DNA of 64,000 bases. Source: an uncultured Schlesneria sp. (lineage in GTDB: Bacteria; Planctomycetota; Planctomycetia; Planctomycetales; Planctomycetaceae). A program made the translations under genes and the position numbers. Each line of letters starts with the position of its first letter. Position 1 is the first letter of the stretch. The notes under the pieces were generated by a model. The model was not told the DNA's origin. It ran no database searches and saw nothing but the letters and a program-made list of their open reading frames with translations. The stretch covers positions 1 to 64,000 of the forward strand of contig CAIULL010000018.1 in NCBI GenBank assembly GCA_903899985.1. The letters run 5' to 3'. Shown one piece after another: positions 18,354-28,300 of this stretch.

Positions 18354-18550
18354 TTGCAGACATGAGTTTCGCTGGCATCTGAGGAAAAGTGGACAGGCGG
18401 AATAAGGTTGAAAACATCTGGACCTGCCCCCCTGCGCCCCCTGGCGTCAATTCGCAGGAAGATCAACGAGATTCGCGAACAATCTCGACGAGCGAAACGG
18501 ATCAGAAGCCGGCCCGACATTGACCGTTGACTTCTGACTAAATCAACCAG

Positions 18551-18935
18551 TCAAACCATAACGACAAGCACCCGGGACGACCGAAGATCGATGTACGCAC
18601 TTTGGTAAAGTGACGAATACTGTTCTTCGAATTTGGACCAGTCGAACTGCCGAACCGACGCGGGGACACCTTGACTCAGGCGGCATAGTTCCGTCGGGAC
18701 GTCGATCAATCGTTGAAGATTCTCGGTCAATGCTTCTGCATTCTCGTTTGGAAAGAGAACTCCATTCTGACCTGCACGAACGAGTTCCGGATTACTGCCC
18801 CGCCGACAATTGGAAAAAACGAGTTAGCGAGAAAACCAATCCGTATGGGGTCTCGCTTCACCGACGATTTCATGACGTTCGGGAACATCGCCTCGATCCG
18901 TTCATGGTTTGCCGATTTCGAGAGTCATTGTCGTG
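18551..18935 (-). pseudogene. Remnant of a GT4 glycosyltransferase C-terminal half
   Basis: Minus-strand frame ending at TGA 18551 reads NPELVRAGQNGVLFPNENAE, then ALTENLQRLIDVP and QFDWSKFEEQYSSLYQ, the standard C-terminal end of family-4 glycosyltransferases (Pro-Glu-Leu-Val, Gly-x-x-Gly, Asp-Trp). Upstream in another frame is ERIEAMFPNVM, matching the E-x-x-P-N-V motif that normally lies about 25 residues earlier. A stop (TAA) and a frameshift separate the two, and the N-terminal half is gone. It lies directly downstream of a sulfotransferase gene, so both may once have served envelope polysaccharide synthesis. Confidence 0.6.
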
Positions 18936-18959
18936 TTTCGGCGACGCGCGCTTCTGCCG

Positions 18960-19784
18960 TCAGGCCGGGAATCCAACGGCGGAAAAATCGATATCGGCAT
19001 AGTAGCTTCGCATTCGAGCGAGTGTTGCCTTCTGGTCGTCGGAAAGAATTGCTCCACGTCCAATCACCCCGTGGTTCAGTCGGGTCGGTTGTGACGCAGC
19101 ACGTTCGATCGCCGAGTGCGCTCGACTTTCGTTGACCGGTAAACCGAAGTGCTCGCAGATCTTGATCAGCTCAACGTACGGATCGCTCTTCAGATTCTCG
19201 TAGCGACAGACGTACGCAATCTTGTTACGTACGAGATCGCTGGCAAACCAACCCGCGTAAAAGTTGAAATACCAGGGTGCCACCATATCGATCATAAACT
19301 GAGTCCGGGCGGCATCATCTAAACGGCGCCATTGCACGTCGTCCATATAGGCCATCGGACAAATTGTCGATTCGTGGTGAAAATGATCGGAAAAACTAAT
19401 CACCGTATCGTGAATATCCCGCGTCTGAATGATGGGCAAAATCGCGGCCTGGCGAATGAGATCGATCGTGGATTTCGACGCCCGAGTGTGCTGATGCCTC
19501 CAGAGAACTTTGTCGATTGACGCGGACTGGGCCAGTGCGCGCAAGCTTGGTTCCTGTTCGCGCCGATCATAGGCACCTGTCAGCGAACGTACGTCCCAAC
19601 CAAGATAGTTTTCGAGAATTTTCGAAAGCCAGGTCGAACCTGTTTTCGGCGCCGCAATCACCCACAGATGCGAACGCCTTCTTGGCAGCAACGAATAGAT
19701 AAAACTATCGGAATAGACCACCGGCGACGGCTTGTACAGCAACGAGGAAAGTATCTCCCGCGGACGAAAATCAATCAGCTTCAT
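18960..19784 (-). CDS. Sulfotransferase (PAPS-dependent)
   Basis: 274 aa, predicted to move sulfate from 3'-phosphoadenylyl sulfate to a sugar or other acceptor. The 5'-phosphosulfate loop is APKTGSTWLSKIL (PKTGSTWL at residues 46-53). A mid-protein ILPIIQTRDIHDTVISFSDH holds the Arg/Ser that bind the 3'-phosphate, and later VCRYENLKSDP and a Gly-x-Gly near the C-terminus complete the fold. Normal length; cytoplasmic. No clear ribosome site at 19784. Downstream is the glycosyltransferase remnant. A sulfating enzyme here contrasts with the sulfatases at 34.7-43.8 kb. Confidence 0.85.
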   Translation of the reverse strand: MKLIDFRPREILSSLLYKPSPVVYSDSFIYSLLPRRRSHLWVIAAPKTGSTWLSKILENYLGWDVRSLTGAYDRREQEPSLRALAQSASIDKVLWRHQHTRASKSTIDLIRQAAILPIIQTRDIHDTVISFSDHFHHESTICPMAYMDDVQWRRLDDAARTQFMIDMVAPWYFNFYAGWFASDLVRNKIAYVCRYENLKSDPYVELIKICEHFGLPVNESRAHSAIERAASQPTRLNHGVIGRGAILSDDQKATLARMRSYYADIDFSAVGFPA

Positions 19785-20264
19785 GCCAAAGTCCCGTCTG
19801 TTCTTCCGTTTGTGGCAATCAGTGCCGTTTCGTTCAGCCGGTACGTGCCATTTCCCAATCGAGTTCTTGAATGAATTAATTGGGCTTCATCCATTTCGAG
19901 CGAGAAACTTTTGAAGATTGACAGAGCGTCCGTGGTCGAGGACGGAATTTCATCTGAATTCAAATTCCTTCTATCACAACATCGTCAGGCTAACCCGTAC
20001 AACTGAATTAATTCATTTATTCTCACCAGCCCTTTTAACCGTTCCTCGCCAGCTTGGCGGCCGCCGGTCGTTGAACTGTGTTACGAAACAGCCAGTTTGG
20101 GTGATAAAAACAAGAAATCCAAATTGGTGCTTTCACCTCGAATTCAGGTTTTCGCGATCACAAATTGTGCAGTGGCGATTCGTTTTTCATGCATCCTCAT
20201 TGGATTTTGGAACCCAGACAGCTTGCAGGTACTCCCGTTCATCGAGATACTTGCTCCGTGACAA
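19785..20264. other. Intergenic, no gene recognised
   Basis: 480 bases between the divergent sulfotransferase gene and the tRNA. Short frames exist but have no recognisable product. It should contain both promoters. Confidence 0.4.
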
Positions 20265-20338
20265 GCGCCTGTAGCTCAGCTGGATAGAGCAACGGATTTC
20301 TAATCCGTCGGTCGGGGGTTCGAATCCCTCCAGGCGTA
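20265..20338 (+). tRNA. tRNA-Arg, anticodon TCT
   Basis: Full cloverleaf: acceptor GCGCCTG (20265-20271) pairs with CAGGCGT (20331-20337) with one G-U at the end, discriminator A at 20338. D arm GTAGCTCAGCTGG, anticodon stem ACGGA/TCCGT with loop TTTCTAA (TCT at 20299-20301), T arm GGGGGTTCGAATCCCTC. It reads AGA arginine codons. The CCA end is not encoded. Stands alone. Confidence 0.97.
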
Positions 20339-20539
20339 TTCAATTCGCGCATCGTTGCCTCTTTCATCGGCATGTCGAGTCGCAGTCCCTCTGTTGCAGT
20401 TGATGCATGATTCAGCCTGTCATCGGCAAAGCCAGCATTTATGCTTTGTTTTTATGATTCTGCTCATGGTATGCTCGGGCATCGGAGTTACACGGTGGTC
20501 GCCTCGTTCGCGGATTTCATTCGTTCCGTCGAGGACGCA

Positions 20540-22402
20540 ATGTTTGTCTGTCGGCTATTTTCCGGCTCGGTCAACAGGTTGCTCCGATGGGTCGCCGGGT
20601 ACCGCATCCCCATTAATGGTTGTCGAGCAAACCGATTCTACGCTGAATGCAGCCTGCTCGCGGCGTGTACGTTCGTTCTCGTAGCAGGGTGCAATCCTGC
20701 CCTTCCTACAACAACCGGTCCTCCCGAAAAGGATTCAAGTCAGCAACATCCGGAATCGGAGACATTCGCAATGGACCGTCCCTCTCTTGAAAGCCTGTTT
20801 GCCAGCCCGAACGACTTTGAATTGACGAATGAGTTATTTAGACGTATCGCGGAATTGACCGATGGTAATGATCTGAATGCCTTGCGCAATTTGCCGGAAC
20901 CTCAGCGCGTCGTGCTTCAAGTTTGTGGTGCATCTGGAATTATCGGTAATGGTGGATTTCGTTATTTATTCGAGGGTGACTTGGCGGATTTCCAGGGAAT
21001 TGCGGAATCCTATGAACTGATCAATGCCACACGGGCTTCGGCTGCCATTCGCGGAGCGCTCGCTTTGTTTCCGAATTCCCAGCCCCCCGCCAATGTTGAT
21101 CAACGGTTGACGTACCTTGAGAAACTTGGCGGCCCCGCGCTGGAAAAGTTGAACCAGTGCAGCGAGGCGTTTTGGGATAGCGGTCGGGAAACGAAGCGAC
21201 TTCTGGGGATCTACATTCGAGCGCACAAGTCAGAGTTCGCCAGCCTCGGGCTTACGTCGGGGGAAAGTACCGGTGAATCGAAAGAACTGCCGTTTCCAGG
21301 GCGAGATGCCAAGGAAGATGCTGTCGTCCTCTGGCTCAAAAGCATCGGTGCCAGCGTGAGTCGCAGATCGGATCTTCCTGCCGCCTACTTTACGAATTTG
21401 GGGATCACGCAACCGTCATCGGGTGATCCCGTTGTCACAGTAAATCTCAACGCACATCGAACGTGTACCAACGAAGAGATTCGGCAGCTTTCCGAGTGCG
21501 ACGCGTTGAAATCGCTGAGAGTTCTGGGCCTCCGCGAGTCCTTTGTTACGACTGAGGGATTAGGCCGCCTTTCAGCGATTTCCGCGCTTGAGAAACTTGA
21601 ATTGGAGCATACGGATGTCAAGGACGACTGGCTGCCCCTGCTGGCGGAAAATCGCGAACTGAAGATTCTGGATTTATCCAGCACTCAAATCTCAGACAAT
21701 GGCCTCGCATCACTCGCCGAAATTCGCTCACTTCGAGATCTCACCCTCGCAAGGACAAAGGTCCAAGGACATGCCCTGGCGGAACTCTCCCGGTTACCTA
21801 TGCTCCAGGTGCTTTCCCTGTTCGAAGCGCCAGTTTCTGATGAGGGGCTTGCTCGGCTGTCTGAACTTTCGCATCTCACATACCTGCAGCTTGGTCACAC
21901 GGCCGTCACGGATCGGACGATGGAACAAATTGGCCGCTTGACCGAATTGAGGGCCCTGGGTCTATCGTCGACAGGCGTCACCGATCTCGGCCTGCGACAA
22001 TTGGAACACCTTCAGAAGCTCGAGAATTTGTATTTGGAATCTGATCGTATCGACGGTTCGGGATTCGCTGCGTTGTCGGCGCTTCAACATCTTAAGCGGC
22101 TGGAACTCTACGAGACTAATGTGACTGATGCGGGCGTAAAGCACATTTCTTTGCTGAGCGACTTAATCGAGCTCAATCTTTCATCGACAAGAATCTCGAA
22201 CGTCGCGATTCCTTACCTTGTGAAACTGACGAAACTCAAATCACTGAGCATCTCGGAAACGCGACTGAAAGATGGACCGGAAATCAGGCAGTTCGCGCAA
22301 TTGAAGTCCCTCAAATTTCTTTCCTTCCCTGAAGGTTTCCCGGAAAACAGTCGCCACATCAGTTATCTGCGTAAACAGCTTCCCGACGCAAAAATCGAAT
22401 AA
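20540..22402 (+). CDS. DUF4375 plus leucine-rich-repeat lipoprotein
   Basis: 620 aa. After a long basic N-region, a hydrophobic segment ends in the lipobox LVAGC (Cys51), so the protein should be lipid-anchored. Residues about 100-235 (ASGIIGNGGFRYLFEGD, LEKLNQCSEAFWDSG) resemble DUF4375. From about 330 to the end are some eleven 24-residue leucine-rich repeats, e.g. LKILDLSSTQISDNGLASLA and LRALGLSSTGVTDLGLRQLE. GAGG five bases before the ATG at 20540 supports this start. The LRR array probably binds a partner at the cell surface. Function unknown. Confidence 0.8.
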   Translation: MFVCRLFSGSVNRLLRWVAGYRIPINGCRANRFYAECSLLAACTFVLVAGCNPALPTTTGPPEKDSSQQHPESETFAMDRPSLESLFASPNDFELTNELFRRIAELTDGNDLNALRNLPEPQRVVLQVCGASGIIGNGGFRYLFEGDLADFQGIAESYELINATRASAAIRGALALFPNSQPPANVDQRLTYLEKLGGPALEKLNQCSEAFWDSGRETKRLLGIYIRAHKSEFASLGLTSGESTGESKELPFPGRDAKEDAVVLWLKSIGASVSRRSDLPAAYFTNLGITQPSSGDPVVTVNLNAHRTCTNEEIRQLSECDALKSLRVLGLRESFVTTEGLGRLSAISALEKLELEHTDVKDDWLPLLAENRELKILDLSSTQISDNGLASLAEIRSLRDLTLARTKVQGHALAELSRLPMLQVLSLFEAPVSDEGLARLSELSHLTYLQLGHTAVTDRTMEQIGRLTELRALGLSSTGVTDLGLRQLEHLQKLENLYLESDRIDGSGFAALSALQHLKRLELYETNVTDAGVKHISLLSDLIELNLSSTRISNVAIPYLVKLTKLKSLSISETRLKDGPEIRQFAQLKSLKFLSFPEGFPENSRHISYLRKQLPDAKIE

Positions 22403-22895
22403 TTTCCAGGGCAAGTGCTGATTGGCTCTGACAAAGGATCCTCGAAACACGTGTGATGTTGAGATTGTTTGCATGACCTTCGATGCGGAAATCCCCATGC
22501 AGCAGGGTGTTTGGGAACTGGGCGCACTAATTATGCATGGGTGCTAGTAAGTTTGGCACAATCTGTGTGCTCGGGGAATTCTGCGAGTCGAAATCCTCAA
22601 AAATTCTGCGGGAAAAGACGTTAAGAATCGCTTCGGCGGCTGAGTTGCCGCAAATGGCGGAAATGCTGGCACGCTAATTGCCAAAGTTTGAAACTTCGAG
22701 ATTCTCGGCAGCACGGTGGCTGGTTGCTCGCCCCGTTGATGTGTCATCGCAGGGTTGTGATTCTTCGGCCGTGGCCAGTGGGATCGTCGAGTTCGCGTTG
22801 CCGAGGACGCTGCGCTTTGTGGCGCGAGCCGTAAAAAATTTCCACACCTTTGCATTTGTACCGGATGTCCGTACCCCGCCTTTAAGAGGAACAAT
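22403..22895. other. Intergenic region and long leader of the ammonium transporter
   Basis: 493 bases. Nothing coding was seen. The only clear element is the sigma-54 promoter at 22667-22681; transcription from it would leave a leader of about 200 bases before the transporter start. I compared the leader with glutamine and other nitrogen-linked riboswitch motifs from memory and saw no match. Confidence 0.5.
22667..22681 (+). promoter_or_regulatory. Sigma-54 (RpoN) -24/-12 promoter
   Basis: TGGCACG (22667-22673), four bases, TTGC (22678-22681), preceded by C: CTGGCACGCTAATTGCC fits the consensus YTGGCACGN4TTGCW almost exactly, with only the last base outside W. The predicted transcription start is about 22692. 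The gene downstream is an ammonium transporter, a classical target of nitrogen-regulated sigma-54 transcription, which makes a chance match unlikely. Confidence 0.85.
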
Positions 22896-24659
22896 ATGAA
22901 GTTGAAACGTGTCAAGAAGTGGGTCAGTATTCTGGCGATCGCAATGACTGCGTCTGTCTCAGGGTACTATGCGTCGCTGTACGCTCAAGAAGCGGATCCG
23001 AAACCGGACGCTGCCGCCGTTGCTCCAGCCGAACCAGCCGCTGCCGAGGGTGCCCCGCCAGCAGCAGCACCACCAGCATTGCCCGCATACTTTACAGGGA
23101 CGAACGATCCGAAGGCTCCTTCCTGGCCGGATCCTACTGGCGGTAAAGCCGGTACGTGGGTGACCCCTTCAGACGGACCGATCGGTGATGGTAACCCCGC
23201 AGCAATGACGGTCGATAAATTGTACGACCGGATCGTTCACAACATGTACTCGATCAACATGGTCTGGGTGATGGTCGCGGGCTTCCTCGTGATGTTCATG
23301 CAGACCGGTTTCATGCTGGTGGAAGTCGGTTTGTGCCGGGCGAAAAACGCCTCCCACACCGCTGCCATGAACCTGATGGTTTACCCGCTGGGCTGCCTCG
23401 CGTTCTGGGTTTACGGATTCGCGATCGGCTGGGGCAACTGGTTTAACGGACCTGTGGCTCCCGGCTGGTATGCCTCTCTTGGCCCTGGACTTTCCCTGCT
23501 GAACCAGGGAATCGGACTCGGTCCTGCCAAGAACGATGCCGGAGAACTGACAGGAGCGTTTGCTTACGGATTGATGGGAACAAAGGGCTTTTTCCTCGAA
23601 GGTCTTGACGATGTCAGTGTCCTGGCCATGTTCTTCTTCATGATGGTGTTCATGGATACAACGGCGACGATCCCAACGGGATCGATGGCAGAACGCTGGA
23701 GCTGGAAGAACTTCTGTCTGTACGGTTTCTGGGTCGCTTTGCCTTACTGCCTCTACGCCAACTGGGTTTGGGGTGGAGGTTGGCTGGCCAACTGTGGTGC
23801 GACGATGGGATTTGGCCACGGAGCGGTCGATTTCGCTGGATCAGGAGTTGTGCATGCCATGGGTGGTGCTCTTGCCTTGGCCGGGGCCATCTGTATCGGA
23901 CCACGTAAGGGCAAATTCATCAACGGCAAGCCCGTTCCGATGCCAGCCCACCACGTTCCGATGGTTGTCGCGGGAACGTTCATCCTCGCCTTCGGCTGGT
24001 TCGGGTTTAATCCTGGATCGACACTCTCCGGAACCGACCTGAGAATCAGTGCGGTTGTCGTTAACACGATGATCGCCGGTATCGTCGCCTGCATCACTTC
24101 GATGTTCACTCTGTGGGCTAAGGGGCTGAAGCCAGACACCACCATGCTTTGTAACGGAATGCTGGCTGGTCTCGTCGCGATTACCGCACCGTGTGCGTTC
24201 GTTGACAGCAAGGCATCTGCGATTATCGGTGGAATCGCTGGCGTACTCGTTGTCTTGAGCGTGTTCTTCTGGGAAGGCATGGGCGTCGACGACCCCGTCG
24301 GTGCGATTTCTGTTCACGGCGTGAACGGAACATGGGGCGTGATCTCGCTCGGTCTGTTCGCAAACGGCACCTACGGTGGTGGCTGGAACGGTATCAATCG
24401 GGCTGCATTTGGTGGAACGCCAGAAGCTGCTGCCGACGGTGTGCGTGGTCTCTTTTATGGCGACACTTCTCAGTTGTATGCTCAACTTCTGAGTGCCGCT
24501 GTTGTACTCGTGTTCGGATTCGTCTCCGGAATGATCTGGTTCAAGTTCAGTAATTTGATCACTCCATTGCGAGTCAGTGAAGCTGATGAAGTCGGTGGTC
24601 TCGACGCTCCAGAAATGGGTGTGCTCGGTTACCCTGAATTCACAACCAATCGCGACTGA
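22896..24659 (+). CDS. amt: Ammonium transporter, Amt family, with Pro/Ala-rich N-terminal extension
   Basis: 587 aa inner-membrane ammonium channel. An N-terminal signal peptide (about 1-30) and a Pro/Ala-rich linker with a soluble stretch to about residue 115 precede the eleven membrane helices. The twin pore histidines are His320 (GSGVVHAMGG) and His474 (ISVHGVNGTWG). The conserved MDTTATIPTGSMAERW segment is near 253-268. The C-terminal tail ends GVLGYPEFTTNRD, the cytoplasmic part that PII proteins contact in this family; no PII gene is adjacent. An AGAGGAA site precedes the ATG. It is expressed from the sigma-54 promoter about 200 bases upstream and ends at a strong terminator. Confidence 0.95.
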   Translation: MKLKRVKKWVSILAIAMTASVSGYYASLYAQEADPKPDAAAVAPAEPAAAEGAPPAAAPPALPAYFTGTNDPKAPSWPDPTGGKAGTWVTPSDGPIGDGNPAAMTVDKLYDRIVHNMYSINMVWVMVAGFLVMFMQTGFMLVEVGLCRAKNASHTAAMNLMVYPLGCLAFWVYGFAIGWGNWFNGPVAPGWYASLGPGLSLLNQGIGLGPAKNDAGELTGAFAYGLMGTKGFFLEGLDDVSVLAMFFFMMVFMDTTATIPTGSMAERWSWKNFCLYGFWVALPYCLYANWVWGGGWLANCGATMGFGHGAVDFAGSGVVHAMGGALALAGAICIGPRKGKFINGKPVPMPAHHVPMVVAGTFILAFGWFGFNPGSTLSGTDLRISAVVVNTMIAGIVACITSMFTLWAKGLKPDTTMLCNGMLAGLVAITAPCAFVDSKASAIIGGIAGVLVVLSVFFWEGMGVDDPVGAISVHGVNGTWGVISLGLFANGTYGGGWNGINRAAFGGTPEAAADGVRGLFYGDTSQLYAQLLSAAVVLVFGFVSGMIWFKFSNLITPLRVSEADEVGGLDAPEMGVLGYPEFTTNRD

Positions 24660-24679
24660 TTTTTGAATGCTGTTATGCA

Positions 24680-24711
24680 GGGGGTGGCCTGAAAGGGCCA
24701 CCCCCTTTTTT
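24680..24711 (+). terminator. Strong rho-independent terminator of amt
   Basis: GGGGGTGGCC (24680-24689), loop TGAAAG, GGCCACCCCC (24696-24705), then TTTTTT (24706-24711). A 10-bp all-GC-rich stem 20 bases after the stop codon of the ammonium transporter. Confidence 0.95.
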
Positions 24712-24904
24712 CGTTTGGAACGGCCGTGATCGAACGGATAACTTATTTGGTCCGTCAGAGAGTCCGACGGCCGAGCGATTTAATGGAGTCGCCGACCCAA
24801 TGTCGTTGTTAGCATGGGGCGCGAGCGAGGAGCTTACGTTGTTCTCCGCTCCTCTCATGAGCGTGTCGTTGCGACCTGGCTCAGGCAATATTGGTCTGCC
24901 TCTT

Positions 24905-25065
24905 GACGGAAAATGTTTTCCGTCGAGTCACTGTGACTGAGAGAATCATCCGGGCTGACACGATTGCTCTCGATCAGCAGGTTCTCTCAGGGAAAAGTTC
25001 CACACCTCGCCACTAATACGTTTTCCGTGTCACGGTCTGGATGCTGCAGATCGTGACACTTTCTT
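24905..25065 (+). other. Hairpin-rich non-coding block, possible structured RNA
   Basis: Within the 626-base gap between amt and the convergent ThuA-fusion gene are four successive palindromes: GACGGAAAA-TG-TTTTCCGTC (24905-24924), AGTCA-CTG-TGACT (24926-24938), CTGAGAGAA (24937-24945) with TTCTCTCAG (24982-24990) enclosing GCTGA/TCAGC, and GTGTCACGGTCTG (25027-25039) with CAGATCGTGACAC (25047-25059) followed by TTTCTT. The last looks like a terminator. This could be a small RNA ending near 25065 or mobile-element ends. No promoter was identified. The rest of 24712-25337 shows nothing. Confidence 0.35.
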
Positions 25066-25337
25066 GGCGATGCGGCGAAGCACTTTAGTTCGAGACAGAA
25101 CCGGTTTCGCCAATAATGATCACCGATTGACTGTCATCCACAAGGCGGCACTGGGTGTCAAAATGCGTTTCCGTGCGAAGCGACTAACCACCATGACGAC
25201 TCCGAAACGGCGGCACACGACGTTGAAGTCGATTGATGTTTCGCCTCACTCTCGTGACGAGTCTTCTTCGATGTCAGCAGCATCGGAATCACGGCCGTTG
25301 CGGCCAACATCGGAGGCAACGAAAAATCCACCGACGA

Positions 25338-28300
25338 CTACTTCTTCAGCGACTCCAAATAGGCCAGGATCGACGCAAGCTGATCAGGATTCAACTTATC
25401 CACCAGTCCATTCGGCATGATCGACGCCTCTCGCTTGCCCCGCTCTTCGATGTCTGTTTTTTTCAACGTCGTGGCGAGTCCTGACACGTTTCGGAATTCG
25501 ATTTCGTCACCTGATTCGCGCACGACGAATCCGTCAAACACTTTCCCTTCGTGTGTGACGAAGAACTGACTTTCAAACCCTTGAGCAATCTTGGCGCTGG
25601 GCTTCACGATCGATTCGATCAGCTCTTCTCTTTTATACCGCTTCGTGATGTCCTGAAGCAGAGGCCCCTTCAGTGGCTCGGTGGGTGAAACGGTGTGACA
25701 GGCAGAACATCCTTGTCGCGTAAACAATCGAGCCCCCAGTTTGGCGTCGCCTTTGACTTTCACGGTATCAGCAACAGTCGCATCATAGGCGAGGTTTGCG
25801 ATCAACGGCTTATTGGGATCGAATGCAGGTTCCTGATCGAGTTCCATCTTTGCTGCAGCAAACTCAGCCGCAGCGCGAACTTCAGGAATTTTGGAATTCC
25901 GCAGTGCTCGAACCTGTAACGCTTGTGATTCGGCACGGGAACGCCCGATGGCGCGAAGCAGGCTGACCGTTGACTCAGGGTGAGTCCAGGCGAGTTCGAC
26001 GACTTTCAGTGCCTGGTCTCGTTCCGACTTTCCCGCGCGAGCGTTGTCAGCCAAGGCCTGTAAAACGGCGTAAGCGGCTTCTTTGGCATTCAGTGCTGCT
26101 GCCGAAGATTGGTTTCCGCCTTCGCTGACAAGTTTGACAAATTCACCAAGATGAGCACCGAGTTTTGATTCACGGATAAAATCATCCCAAACCCTCGCCG
26201 TTTCCCCCTGCTGAGCGTTCTCATTTACGCTGACGAAGCTCCGAATGCCTGCATTCGAGATCGCTGGTTGATCAATTCGACGCAGAAGAGTCCGCAGCGC
26301 CTTTGATCGGTTCTCATCACTTGAAGCAGTTGCGGTGACAACCCGTTCCAGCAATTGACCTGACTGTTCCGATAGAGGTGAATTCATGGCACTGAGGAGG
26401 TCGATAGCGGTAGGAACAAACGCTTGATCTTCTGCCGCATACGCCACAATCAAAGATTGTGAGTTCGGTAATTCGATCTTGTGCCGTTTCATTTCAACTA
26501 ACAGTCGTTTTCCGGTATCGGAATCAGCTTTGGAGAGAGCGTCTCCAAGTCCTTTCAGGATTCGTTCCGACTCCGACCAGGCAACTGGCTTATAGAATGG
26601 ACCGCTGGTGTCCGGGCGGGTCCCCCACCAATCACCCGTCCACGCAGCCTCTCGCGAGTTCAACCGGCAAAGCGTTGCCAGGATCGCTAATCTCGTCCGC
26701 TGGTCAGCTTCCGTTTCGCTCGTCTTTACGTTGCTGCTCGCAGCACGGCTCGCATGAGTCTCCAGCCAACTGAAAAGCGTACTGATGCTTGCGGGATCGT
26801 ACAGATGCCGCAGGACGTTCAACGCCCCCAAACGACGTTCCAGCGAATCATCTTTTAGCGCATCCAGACAGGCTTCGACGGCGTTAAATTGAACCAGGCT
26901 ATGAATCGCAATGTGAGCAACCAGAGGATCTCGGTCTGATGCCAACGGAACAAGCTCGTTTGTCGTCTGACGAAGCTGATTCGAATCGACATTGTTTAAC
27001 ATGGCGAATCGCCCGACCGCACGAGCAGCCACCAGACGTACCCTTGGATTCGGGTCTTTCAATGCAGTGCTGAATGGTGCGACGGATGTCGTGTCTAATT
27101 GCGTCTTTCGATCAGCAATCGCTTTCAACGCGTATTCTCTGATCGTAGCGTTCTGTGCCAATTCAAGCAGAACGGAGTGGGACTTCTGACCTTGCAACTG
27201 CTTGAGCGTGAAAATCGCTGCCACTCGAACGGCAACGCTGGCATCGTTCGACGCAGCCAGCTTTTGCAAGCCTTTCGCCAGATCAGGCCGATCACCACGA
27301 CTTAAGATTTCTCGCTGAATGTTTAGCCGAATCGTATGGCTGGGCGAATTCAGGAGCTGAACGAGTTCGCTGTCAGTGGGGGACGATTTCAACGGCGTTC
27401 CCTGTTTCAATGACGAAATCAAAGTCCCCGTGATTCCCGCCAGTGTATCGACGCCAGATGCAGGGGGCTTCACTTTGATCACATAGCCGACGTTCGGGCC
27501 GCTGAACGTAAACCCGCCATCTTTCCAACTGGTCACGTAAAGGTTTCCACTGGCATCGACATCAATGTCTGTCGGGCGCGGAATTTCGATAAACGGCTCC
27601 TGCTCGGCGATAAATCCCGCTCCGTTTGCCACGAGGGGATGCCGGTAAACGATGCTGCGTCCCCAGTCACACGTCAGTAATTGATGTCCGATTGCGCCAG
27701 GAAGAGTCGGCTCGTCGACGTACAACGTGCCACACGGCGAACCACCTCCGTAATCGGCCAATGGTTGAACAATCTCGTCAGAAAAATTGATAAACAGAGA
27801 CGGATAGCCCATCTGAGCATCCTGAGGAACGTGACTCAAACGGACATTCCAGCCACCGCCATCATTCGTGTTATCTCGCGTGAACAGATCCATCGTCGGG
27901 CTGATCCCGACGTCATAGATATTACGCTGTCCGCGAGAAACAATTTCCAGTTCTGTTCCATCCGGCCGAACTCGCGCGATGCCACCTCCTCGAAGCTGGA
28001 CCGACTGACCGTCGGTACCAACCGCATTCACGAATCCGTAGTCCCCCACCGCCACGTAGATCCAGCCATCGATTCCGACTTGAATTCCGTTCGTGGTGTG
28101 ATCTGCCCCGCGCTTATTCAGGTCAAATCCGATTCCTTTGACGAGAACATCGGATCGATCGGAAACGCCATCACCATTGTCGTCATGGAAGGCCGTCAAT
28201 GTCGGCGGGTGCAAAACGATCAACGAGGTCTTTCGCGTCGATTGCTGGTTTTGAACAGCGGTCAACGGTTCTGACACCACGACAATTCCGCGAGGGCTGT

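Noticed and set aside
18780-18860. Peptide IRIGFLANSFFPIVGG as a glycosyltransferase N-terminus
   Set aside because: It resembles the opening of GT4 enzymes, but it lies where the middle of the decayed gene should be and in another frame from the C-terminal match, so I treat it as coincidence within the remnant.
23169-24701. Several minus-strand open frames opposite amt
   Set aside because: Ammonium transporter motifs are on the plus strand. The opposite frames are rich in His, Asp and Arg, as expected from the reverse of a membrane protein gene.
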